From assembly GCF_014268885.2 (NCBI RefSeq), contig NZ_CP077095.1, positions 1,063,001-1,127,000 on the forward strand: DNA of 64,000 nt. Reading direction: 5' to 3'. Positions 7,694 to 16,800 of this stretch are shown here, piece by piece (the stretch's first letter is position 1; every line of letters starts with the position of its first letter). The translations under genes were made by a program, and so were the position numbers. This DNA comes from Pseudomonas xantholysinigenes. GTDB lineage: Bacteria > Pseudomonadota > Gammaproteobacteria > Pseudomonadales > Pseudomonadaceae. The notes beneath the pieces were generated by a model, which saw only the letters and a list, made by a program, of their open reading frames with translations, ran no database searches and was not told the origin of the DNA.

Positions 7694-10099
7694 CTACTTG
7701 CGGGGGAAATACAGCCGTCCCGCCGCCAGTTCGCGATCTGCGGCGAGTGTTCCCAGCGCATGCGGTTTCGCGGCCTGCTGCGTGGGGATCGATGTGCCTG
7801 CGTCATCGACCCACAGGTGCTGCATCCAAGCGGTACGCTTGACGAAGATCGACTGGTCATAGCCATACACTGGTCGTCGCAGGGTATCGGCAATCTTCTG
7901 TGCCGCACCGCTCTTGCCGCCATGGCAGGCGAGCAGGACGATGGGAACGTCGCCGGGAAGATCGCTCAGGCGAGGCGCTATCTCACGCAGGGCGATGCGT
8001 ACCGGATCCTCCGCCTGGCCCTGTGCATTCATCAACTGGCCCGTCGGGCTGCCGTGGGTCTCGAATGCCCTGATGTTCTTGCCCCAGAGGTTAGTGTGCC
8101 AGACGACGTCTTCGACATCATCCGACCTGGCATAAAGGACTGCGCTGCGCTTGACCCAATGCGTCGGCTTGCTGATGGGACCAACCGCTGTTGCGCCGGG
8201 TAGCCGCGAAGCGCTTTTCGAGGCGTGCGCCAGTGATCCGCTGCCGAGGCTTTTGGCCGCGCTCAACAGGCTGGCTGCGCCGGCGCCGAGCGAAATCCAG
8301 CCGAGGATATGGGCGGCATTCTCATGTGTGCCTTTTGCTTGCAGTGCCATGGCCGCGACACCGGTGCTCAGGGATACGGTGTTCAACGCCGCAGTGGTCA
8401 CCGCCAGCATGCCACTGGCGGTCATCGCGCTACCCGCCAGGACGACCGACAGGGCTGCGCTGGCCGTGCCCAGGCTGGCGATGGTGGCGATTGCGCCGAC
8501 GGCGATGCCGGCACCGGCCAGGAGCCAGGTCTGCCAGCTGTGGCCGTCCGGATCGATACGGTTGACGGGATCACCAGCGCAATAGGCATAGGCATTGATC
8601 CCGCCTCGTCCGAATGGGCTTTCACTGTCGGGAGCGAGAAAGACCATCAGCAACGGATCGTAGGGGCGGTACCCGGCGGCCATGTACCAACCCGTCAGCG
8701 GCTCGCGCCGTTCGCCGGCATAGCCGAAGGGCTGTTGCTGGTCGTTGTCCTGTTCGGTGCCGTGGGCACCATAGTGCAGCGACTGTAGCCTGTCGCCGAC
8801 CTGCAGGCGCACGCTGCCCTGGCCGTCGCAACCCAGCAAGGTGTTCTGGCGGATGCCTTCGGTGACCTTGCCCAGGGCGTAAAGGCGATTTTCGTCACCG
8901 ACCCTGTGCAGGCGTTCGTCGCCAGACTGTTCGTGGGTCAGTTGGTTGGCGCTGAAGAAACTGCGATTGAGCACGCCATCGATGATTCGGTCGCGCAGGC
9001 GGCCATCGGGGGTATAGCGGTACTCGCAAGTCCGGCCTTGGTATTCGACCCGCTGCAAGCGCTCCTGGGCATCCCAGGTGAGCACGCGTCCGAGACTGTC
9101 GGCGACCAGCCGGCCATGGCTGTCGTAGCGCAGGTCGATGCGTGCCGGCCAACTGGGGTGGGTGTGATTGATCGCCACGACCTGGCAGGGATCGTCTGCG
9201 GCATAGCAGTAGGTCGCAATGTCCTGGCTGCCATCATCGAAGATGCAGGTGACCTGGCGATAGCCATCGAGGGCATTGAAGATGAAGTGCTGTTCGACAA
9301 TGACATTGCCGAACGGATCGCAAGGGCCTGTTCCAGTGGTAGTGACGACCTGCACCAGGCGACCGCGAACGTCGTAGGCAAAGCGTTCTTCCAGCTGTTC
9401 CTGGCCGTCGTTCCAGCTTCGCAAGATGACCTGGTCAAGTGCCGAGTATTCCAGCGTCTGGGTTATGACTCGTGGCTCGCCTTCGCCAGTGAGGGTGAGC
9501 GTGCGGCTGGCTTCGCGGCCCATGGTGTCATAGGTCAGCTGTTGCTCCAGGGTACGGGCGGTGTCCAGGTCGTGGGTGGTTTCACGCTGCAGGCGCGAAA
9601 GCGCATCGTAGGCAAAGTGGGTGCTGACCCGGTCGACGACGATCTGCTCGAGCCTGCCGCAGGCATCGTAGATGCGTTGGTGCTCGCTGCCAGAGCTATC
9701 GGTGAAGCCCAGCAACCGGCCACCCAGCGAGGTACGCCATTGGCTGCTATGTGAGTTGCCGTCCTCTGTCCAGGTGTCCGCCTGCGCTGCGCCGGACGGT
9801 GTGAATTGCCATTGCAGGGTCCCCAGGGCGCCGCTGGCTTTCATCGGGCGGGCGAGCTGTGGGTGGTAGTGCAGGTATTCGGGGCTACCGTTTTCGGGCG
9901 CTGCGGACAACAAGGCATTGTCTAGCTGGGGTTCGTAGGTGAAGTCTATGCGTTTGCCGTCTGCCAGGGTGTTGGCGACGGGAGGGAGTTGGCCTGGTCG
10001 ATAGTGGTAATGGGTGATGCGGCCCGCCACCTCGACCGATGTTTGGCGGCCCAGGCCATCGAAGGTCTGCCGCCCGAGTACAAGGGATGCGGTGCTCAT
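7694..10099 (-). CDS. RHS/YD-repeat protein, C-terminal half, with caspase-like C-terminal domain (module A)
   Basis: 801 residues. YD repeats fill the first ~420, then the RHS core (LLGCDGQGSVRL ... GYRPYDPLLMVFLAPDSE ... INAYAYCAGDPVNRIDPDGHSW). After the DPDG motif a variable 279-residue tail begins at about residue 523: a Gly/Ala-rich hydrophobic region with two or three membrane-prone helices, then a globular part with THGSP (His682) and LLACHGGKSGAAQ (Cys725). That His/Cys layout is like clan CD (caspase-type) peptidases. Its ATG overlaps the stop of the N-terminal half (ATGA, 10096-10099) and AGGAG lies 8 nt before it, so it may be translated by termination-reinitiation. The paralogue at 13856-18847 has both halves in one chain. 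No immunity gene lies downstream. Confidence 0.85.
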   Translation of the reverse strand: MSTASLVLGRQTFDGLGRQTSVEVAGRITHYHYRPGQLPPVANTLADGKRIDFTYEPQLDNALLSAAPENGSPEYLHYHPQLARPMKASGALGTLQWQFTPSGAAQADTWTEDGNSHSSQWRTSLGGRLLGFTDSSGSEHQRIYDACGRLEQIVVDRVSTHFAYDALSRLQRETTHDLDTARTLEQQLTYDTMGREASRTLTLTGEGEPRVITQTLEYSALDQVILRSWNDGQEQLEERFAYDVRGRLVQVVTTTGTGPCDPFGNVIVEQHFIFNALDGYRQVTCIFDDGSQDIATYCYAADDPCQVVAINHTHPSWPARIDLRYDSHGRLVADSLGRVLTWDAQERLQRVEYQGRTCEYRYTPDGRLRDRIIDGVLNRSFFSANQLTHEQSGDERLHRVGDENRLYALGKVTEGIRQNTLLGCDGQGSVRLQVGDRLQSLHYGAHGTEQDNDQQQPFGYAGERREPLTGWYMAAGYRPYDPLLMVFLAPDSESPFGRGGINAYAYCAGDPVNRIDPDGHSWQTWLLAGAGIAVGAIATIASLGTASAALSVVLAGSAMTASGMLAVTTAALNTVSLSTGVAAMALQAKGTHENAAHILGWISLGAGAASLLSAAKSLGSGSLAHASKSASRLPGATAVGPISKPTHWVKRSAVLYARSDDVEDVVWHTNLWGKNIRAFETHGSPTGQLMNAQGQAEDPVRIALREIAPRLSDLPGDVPIVLLACHGGKSGAAQKIADTLRRPVYGYDQSIFVKRTAWMQHLWVDDAGTSIPTQQAAKPHALGTLAADRELAAGRLYFPRK

Positions 10100-12684
10100 G
10101 CTGTCGTCTCCTGCTCGGAGGGGGTGATGCTGATCGCCTCGATATGCTGGTCGTCACTGTGCGCGGCGAATTGCCAAGCGACCGTGGTGCCGTCGGCCAG
10201 GTGTTTTTCGATGACGCGCGAATGCTGGTCGTGGCGATACTGTGTGACGAGGGTGGGGGCGCCAGCGACCAGCACACGCTCCTCCACGACCCGGTCCAGG
10301 CCGTCGCGCACCAGCTCCAGCTGGCGTACCAGCTGGCCTGTGGCGTCGTACAGGCGCTGTTCGACAGGGCTGCCGGCGGCATTGTGCAGTGTCGCTTGTC
10401 GAGGACCGCAGAGTGCCCCTGCGGCTTGCCAGCGTTCGCTACGCCGGGTTATCGGATCGTGGCGCTCATGGGTGTGGACGCCGTCGGGGCCTAGCGTAAT
10501 TGCCACTTGGCCCCAGTCGTCGAACGCGGTGGTGGTGGTCAGTGACAACGGTGTGGCGGCGTCGGGGTCCAACCAATCGAGTGTCGTCTGGCTGACCTGG
10601 CGACCCAGGGCATCGAACGCGTTGTGCATGACCTCGCGAAAGCGCCCGGGTTCGTTGTCCAGGTCCTCCAGTTCGATACGCCGGGTACGTCCATCACCGT
10701 CCAACCACAGGCGTTGGCGGCGACCGCTGACGTCTACCTGTTCGATCATCATCGGCGGCAGGGTGCTGCTGCCTTTCATGGCCTTGGCCAGTGCATCGCC
10801 CAAGTGATAATTCACCCGGCGCTCCACTTGGTAGGGGCTGGCGCTGGCGTCGCGGGTGCAGACGATGCGACCGAGCAGGTCGTACTCGTAGTGGGTCAGT
10901 GCGTCGCTCGCGCTGCGTTCCCAGGTGGTCTGGCCCGTTAGCAGCGACTGGGCGCGGATGGTGCTCGTGCGATTGAGCGCGTCGTTTTCGAAGCCGATGA
11001 GAGTGGTCCGGCACACCCGCTCGTCAGCGGTCGAGTGATACTCATATTCTGTGGTAGTGGATTTGCCATTGAGCGTCGTGACGCTGCGCACCACTTGGCC
11101 GTAGGCGATACCAGGTTGTTCGGCGTAGGTGTGTCGCGTCTCTTTCAGTAGGCGGTTGTCCTGCGCATCGACCAGGCGCTCGCATTCGACGACGATGGGC
11201 CCAGGGACTCCGGGGATCAGCGATTGCAAGTGCCGGTAGGTGTAGGAGGTGCTCAACGTCGGTGCCGCGCTGCCGGTGTCGGCTGGATGGAGCGTTTTCT
11301 GCTTCAGGAAGCGCACCCTGCCCAGCGGGTCCGCCGGGCAGCCTGGTGCGCCTGTGGCCGGGTAGTACTGGCTGACCTCGTGGATTGCGCTGGGGTAGTG
11401 AACCTGGGTGATATTGCCGTGTTCGTCGTAGTGATAGGTGGTCGTTTCGCGACGGCTCATGCCGGGGTGGGCGTGGTGGGTGTAGATGGTACTGACTTGA
11501 TGGGGGAGCTGGCAGGTGCTGCTTTGGGCTTCCCAGGTCCTGCTTGGGTCGATGCCATAGGTCGTGCAGGTGCTCACCTCACAGTCACCACGTTTCGAAC
11601 TTTGCAGAATCGGTAGATGAAAGCGGTTCCACACCTGGGTGATGGTGTCCAGCACGTTGCCGCGAGCATCGCTCAGGGTTTCCACCATCTGGTATTGGTA
11701 TTCGGCCTCGACCTGGTAGAGATTGTCCCGGCCGTGTTCCCAGGAGAAAGCTTGCGCACTGCCGAAGCCAAGGAAGTTGCGCTTGCCGATCCACTGGTAG
11801 TCATGAATCAGACTGTCATCGGCCGGCCCGCTGCAGTGGACCCACGAGTTCACGCAAGGCAGGTATTGGAGCGGCGCTCCAGGCGGAAGGTGATGGCCGT
11901 CGCTGCCAGTTGCCCATGTGACCAGGTCTACCGCGCCCAGTGGGCTGTGCACTTCACAGGGCAGTAACAGGTTACTGCCGTCGTCCAGCGCCAAGGGCAG
12001 GTATTCGATGCGCAAGGGCGGATCGATACCGGGAAAATGCACCTCGACCAGGCGATCATTGCTCAAGACCAGGCGCAGTACGGCGGCGTGAGGGGTGTGT
12101 GGATGGAGGATCAGTTGCACTTCATCGTCCAGTGACTCTACCTGGAGCAGGTCGCGTTGTTCATCGCGGATGCGCTCGAGGATGGAGTGACCGTTGTGGT
12201 ATGGCAGCCAGTCGATGAACAGGCGATGGCCTTCGGGGGCGTGCATCTCCTCGACCAGGTAGCGGCCACTGTCGTCCTGTTCGCGCAGGATCTCGCAGTC
12301 ACCGGACTGCTTGTCCACCCGATAATCGCCATTTGCCTGCGGGGTAACCCGTAGGGTCTCGAGTTTCTGGTCGATGAATGTCAACGGGGTATCGACGGCG
12401 AATGTGGAGGCGTCCTGGTCGATGGCGTACTGCTCGCCCGAGCCAAGACGCAGGGACTTCAGGTCGAAGTCGGACAGCCCGAAGGTCCAGCCGAGTCCGT
12501 ATCCTCGGCTGACACTCGAGCCCAGCACAGAGAATGCCAGGGTAATTGACAGCGCAGGGCCGCGGAGTTGGTTGGCGGGGGGAAGCGGCAGCGTGATTGC
12601 CAGGGTGAACTGGCCGGTGCGGTTATCCACGCCGGTCTTCAGGAAATCCAGGAAATTGCCGGCCTGTGTGTGAATAGAGGACAT
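10096..12684 (-). CDS. RHS/YD-repeat protein, N-terminal half (module A)
   Basis: 862 residues aligned throughout with residues 1 to about 865 of the intact RHS paralogue at 13856-18847. It begins HTQAGNFLDFLKTGVDNRTGQFTL and continues into many YD-type repeats (for example YEYDLLGRI). There is no signal peptide, PAAR domain or transmembrane segment at the N-terminus, so the export route is not visible. It stops at TGA 10098-10096, while the C-terminal half starts at the overlapping ATG. The arrangement could be a 1-nt frameshift decay or a true two-chain protein, as TcB and TcC subunits form one RHS shell in Tc toxins. It follows the partner gene by 60 bp. No strong Shine-Dalgarno is seen before its ATG. 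Confidence 0.85.
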   Translation of the reverse strand: MSSIHTQAGNFLDFLKTGVDNRTGQFTLAITLPLPPANQLRGPALSITLAFSVLGSSVSRGYGLGWTFGLSDFDLKSLRLGSGEQYAIDQDASTFAVDTPLTFIDQKLETLRVTPQANGDYRVDKQSGDCEILREQDDSGRYLVEEMHAPEGHRLFIDWLPYHNGHSILERIRDEQRDLLQVESLDDEVQLILHPHTPHAAVLRLVLSNDRLVEVHFPGIDPPLRIEYLPLALDDGSNLLLPCEVHSPLGAVDLVTWATGSDGHHLPPGAPLQYLPCVNSWVHCSGPADDSLIHDYQWIGKRNFLGFGSAQAFSWEHGRDNLYQVEAEYQYQMVETLSDARGNVLDTITQVWNRFHLPILQSSKRGDCEVSTCTTYGIDPSRTWEAQSSTCQLPHQVSTIYTHHAHPGMSRRETTTYHYDEHGNITQVHYPSAIHEVSQYYPATGAPGCPADPLGRVRFLKQKTLHPADTGSAAPTLSTSYTYRHLQSLIPGVPGPIVVECERLVDAQDNRLLKETRHTYAEQPGIAYGQVVRSVTTLNGKSTTTEYEYHSTADERVCRTTLIGFENDALNRTSTIRAQSLLTGQTTWERSASDALTHYEYDLLGRIVCTRDASASPYQVERRVNYHLGDALAKAMKGSSTLPPMMIEQVDVSGRRQRLWLDGDGRTRRIELEDLDNEPGRFREVMHNAFDALGRQVSQTTLDWLDPDAATPLSLTTTTAFDDWGQVAITLGPDGVHTHERHDPITRRSERWQAAGALCGPRQATLHNAAGSPVEQRLYDATGQLVRQLELVRDGLDRVVEERVLVAGAPTLVTQYRHDQHSRVIEKHLADGTTVAWQFAAHSDDQHIEAISITPSEQETTA

Positions 12685-12744
12685 GGGGCGTTTCCGCTTG
12701 GCAAGGGGAGCGATGCCTGGTGTCCAGGCATCGGATGGGTAAAG

Positions 12745-13710
12745 TCAGGCGTTGCGCTCATTCACCGTGAAAGACAGGTGCTTGCCGACCTCGGCGACCA
12801 GAAATTCGACTTCGTAGGCATTGCCTTGCTGGTCCATCACTGACCAGACACTGGGTTTCGTGTAGGCATCGTTGTAGTGCGCGTTATAGAAGCGTCTGGC
12901 GTGCTGGTGAATCAGCATGTGGTTGGGGCGATCACGATAGATCCGGCCCGAGTCCGGGGAGCGCAACACGAACGGTTGGCCTGTCCCATGGACGGTGACG
13001 CTGCGGTAATAGCTGTAGTCGTTGGTGAATTCGAAGGAAATAAGCACATGATCCCAGCCGTTTGCTTCATAAACTGGGGTGGCGGAAGGGGTAGCCAATG
13101 CCTGGCTTTCGACCATCACATCTTTCGGATCGGAGAAGCCGAAGTAACTGATGGTTTCTTCGAACTCGTCATCCCAGTAATTCAAAGTGGAACGTTTGTA
13201 TTTGAGCGGCGATTCGGCCTTGAGGTGGAAAAGCCTTTGGTGCGCTGGGGGCGGTGCAATGGATTCGATGATCACCGAGGATTGGAACGGCCCGGTATCG
13301 GTGACGAAGTAATGCTCCTCATCCATTCGGATGGCGGCGTAGATTTGACTGAGGGTGCCGCCCGGGCACTTGGAGGTCACGTAGAAGCGTCGGCGCAAGG
13401 TCGTTGGCGATGATGCCATCAGGGCACTGGGGGCGTGGCCAGAGGCATGGTGGTAGACGAAGCGCTCGTCACGCTGCTGATGGGCATACAGGTAGGGATG
13501 ATCCAAGGTTCGTGGATAGCCCTCGTCATCGATCTGTACCAGCTCCAGGGAGTCGAGACTTTGTTGGGAAATGGTTTGCCCGGTGCGCGGCTCGAGCGTA
13601 ACGGTGACTTCCACCTGCTGACGGCCGTTGGCATAGACCCGACGGGAGTTGGAGGTGATGTTCAGTTCGAAGCGCCGCAACCACTGATTGGCTTTGCTGG
13701 TGTTGTTCAT
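12745..13710 (-). CDS. Unrecognised RHS-partner protein (module A, intact copy)
   Basis: 321 residues, no signal peptide and no recognised domain. The N-terminal ~90 residues (ANQWLRRFELNITSNSRRV, then YANGRQQVEVTVTLEP) alternate hydrophobic and polar residues like beta strands of a bacterial Ig-like domain; this is a visual impression only. The rest includes many aromatic residues and a conserved ending (WSVMDQQGNAYEVEFL). A paralogue occupies the same position before the second RHS gene (18885-19832), so the pair partner-RHS is the inherited unit. The start at 13710 is the one aligning with the paralogue's start; GAGG is 9 nt upstream. A role as chaperone, adaptor or delivery partner of the RHS protein is inference from position alone. 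Confidence 0.75.
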   Translation of the reverse strand: MNNTSKANQWLRRFELNITSNSRRVYANGRQQVEVTVTLEPRTGQTISQQSLDSLELVQIDDEGYPRTLDHPYLYAHQQRDERFVYHHASGHAPSALMASSPTTLRRRFYVTSKCPGGTLSQIYAAIRMDEEHYFVTDTGPFQSSVIIESIAPPPAHQRLFHLKAESPLKYKRSTLNYWDDEFEETISYFGFSDPKDVMVESQALATPSATPVYEANGWDHVLISFEFTNDYSYYRSVTVHGTGQPFVLRSPDSGRIYRDRPNHMLIHQHARRFYNAHYNDAYTKPSVWSVMDQQGNAYEVEFLVAEVGKHLSFTVNERNA

Positions 13711-13818
13711 GAGGAAGGCCTCGGTAGGAGTGGAGGCCTTATTTGAGTCGGAGAAGACGTTGAGCAAGCGGTGCATATTGCTCGCGGCAGTTGCTCCTTT
13801 CATGGCGCATAGAGCGGC

Positions 13819-13842
13819 CTGTGGCCGTTGTACGGGCCACAG
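13819..13842. terminator. Hairpin between RHS modules A and B
   Basis: CTGTGGCC and GGCCACAG form an 8-bp inverted repeat with an 8-nt loop in the 146-bp gap between the stop of RHS module B and the start of the module A partner gene. There is no clear T-run on either side, so intrinsic termination is uncertain. It may instead slow read-through between modules. Confidence 0.3.
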
Positions 13843-13855
13843 CGCTTTCACCGGT

Positions 13856-16800
13856 CTAGAGCGGGTGGTAGGTGGTATGCCTGGCGAGGCGGTATCTCGG
13901 GTTATCGGTGAACTGCGGCTCGCTGATCAGCCTGCGCCATGGCGATGCTTTGAATAACAGTGTGTTGCTGCCTTGCACAGTCGGGGTGATGCGCCGGTTC
14001 GATTGCAACGAGGCCAGGTTCTTTACCGCAAGTTTTCGCGAAAAGGCCCTGACCGGGCGTTTCAGTTCGTTGGCGATGGCTTGGGCGGCACCGCTTTTTC
14101 CACCCCAGCAGGCAACCAGCACGATTTTTTCACCGTCTGGATAACCCATCTGCGCCAACCTTGGGGCAATGATGTTGCGTGCGACGCTGGCAGCCTCGTC
14201 GGCCAAACCTTGGGCGTTCATCAACTTGCCCAGCGGGCTGCCATGGGTGACCAGGGCAGGCATGCCTTCCTGGAACAGGTTTGGCACAAAGGTGACGTCT
14301 TGCGAGTTGTGCTGCCGGCCATACAGCACGCTGGCAGGCCGCTCTTTGCCGCCGGGGCCGACTTTGAACGGTTTGAACGAGGATCTCTTGTTCGCGGTGT
14401 AGCTGGTCAGGTGCTGCAGTCTGTTTGCCATGGTGGGCAGCATGCCCAGCACGGCGCTGGCAACGCCCGCGCCCAGCGATATCCAACCGAGGATGCTGGC
14501 GGCTTGCTCGTGTTTGCCGCTGATGTCCAGCGCCAGGGACGCGACCCCGGTGCCCAGGGATACCGTGCCGAGCAGAGAGGAGCCTACCGCCAGTGCGCTA
14601 TTGAGGGTGAAGGCGCCAAGGCTGCCGGTGAACCAGGCAGCGAGGACGGGAGCTGTCGTACCGAGGCTGGCAAGGGTGGCGAGGGTACCCAAGGCAAGGC
14701 CTGCCCCCGCCAGAGCCCAGTTCACCCAGCTGTGGCCATCCGGGTCGATCCGGTTGACCGGGTCACCGCCACAATAGGCATAGGCGTTGATGCCGCCTCG
14801 GCCGAACGGGCTTTCGTCGTCGGGGCAGAGGAACATCATCAATACTGGGTCGTAGGGGCGATAGCCGCCCGGGATGTGCCAGCCGGTCAGCGCTTCGCGC
14901 CGCTCACCGGTGTAGCCAAAGACGCTGTCGCTCTGCGCCTGGCCGTGGGCGCCATAACGTCGGCTGCGTGTATCGTCATCGGCCTCCAGGCGCACACTGC
15001 CCTGGCCATCGCAACCGAGCAGCGTGGTGCGGCGAATGCCTTCGGCCAGCGTGCTCAGGGCAAACAGTGAACCGTCCTCGCCGGCGATCTCCAGGCGCGT
15101 GTCGCCCTGCTGGATATGCGTGGCCTGGCCGGCGCTGAAGAAGGTGCGTTCGAGCACATCGTCCAGTACCCGGTCGCACAGGTGGCCATCGGGACGGTAG
15201 CGATAGTCACAATGCCGGCTGTCCAGCTCGACCCGGGTCAGGCGGTCCTGGTGGTCCCAGTGCATGCGCCGGCCTAGGCTGTCGGCGATGACCCGGCCGC
15301 AGTCGTCGTAGCTCAGCTCGATCAGCGCCGGCCAGCTGGCGTGGCTGTGGCTGATCGACAGGACCTGAGTCGGGTCATCGGCGGCATAGCTGTACAGGCT
15401 CAAGTCTTCGCTGCCGTCGGCGAAGGTGCTGAGCACCTGGCTGTAGCCATCGAAGGCGTTGAACGTGAAATGTTGCTCGACGACGAGGTTGCCGTACGCA
15501 TCCTTGACCGCCGCAGTGCTGTTCGCGGTATAGCGCTCCAGCCGCCCGCGCGGGTCGTAGCCGAACGTCTCCTCGGCGGTTTGCTCGCCGTCGTCCCAGG
15601 TACGGGCGACGACCTGGTCGAGGCCGGAATAGGTCATGGTCTGCACATAGGTCTGGGTTTCACCCGTGCCGCTGACCGTGAAGGTACAGCGCTCTTCGCG
15701 GCCCATGCGGTCGTAGTCCAGTTGCCGGATCAGTTGCCGACCACTTTCGTTGTCGTGGCTGGTGACGACTGCCGGGCGGGAAAAGGCATCGTAGCTGAAG
15801 CAGGTCTCGACACTACCGGCCTCCAGGCGCGAGAGCCGGCCCTGGGCATCGTAGGGGCGCACGTGCTCGGTCCCCGCCGCATCGGTGACACCGAGCACCA
15901 GGCCGTTGAGCGAGTGGCGCCAGGTGCTGCTATAGGTCTGGCCATCGACCTCCCAGGCTTCGAGCTGAGTCTGCCCGGCAGGGCTGAGGTGCCACCTCAG
16001 GCTGTCCTGCGCGTTGCTGGCACGGCTCGGTGTGCCGAGGCGTGGATGGTATTCCAGCTGCTCGCCGGGCTGGTCATTGATCTCGGTCGCCAGCAGGGCA
16101 TTGTCCAGTAGTGGTTCATAGCGGAATGCCAGGCGCGTACCGTCGGCCAGGGTGTTCCCGCTCGGCGGCAGTTGCCCGTCGCGGTAGTGCGAATGGGTGG
16201 TGCGCCCACCTACTTCGACTGTCAGTTGGCGACCGAGCCCATCGAAGGTCTGCCGGCCGAGGGTGAGCGGCTGGGCGTCCGTGCTGCCGGCGGGAGACAG
16301 GCTCAGGGACTCGGGATGCGCGCCGTCGCTGTGAGCTGCGAAGCTCCAGTTCAGCCGAGTGCCATCGGCGAGCTGTTGCTCTACGACGCGCGAATATTCG
16401 TCGTGGCGCTGTAGCGTGACGATATCGGCCATTTCCGGTTGCAGCAGGCGTTGCTCGATGACCCGGTCGAAGCCGTCGCGTTGCAGGATCAGGCTGCGCA
16501 CCTCCATGCCGTCGCTGTCGAGGTAGTGTTGTTCGATCGGGCTACCCGCGCTGTTGAACTGAGTCACCTGGGTTGGCCCCTTGAACTCGCCGGCCGTTTG
16601 CCACTGCTCGCTGCGCCGTTCGATCGGATCGTAGCGCAGGTGGGTGGTCAGGTCGTCGGCGGTGACGGTCCTTGCTGGCTGTCCCCAGTCGTCATAGGCG
16701 GTGGTCTTGGACAGGGTCAGCGGTTCGGCTTGTTCTGGCAGCCAGTCCTGTGCGGTCTGGCTGATTTCACGGCCCAGGGCGTCGTAGGCGGTCCGGGCCA

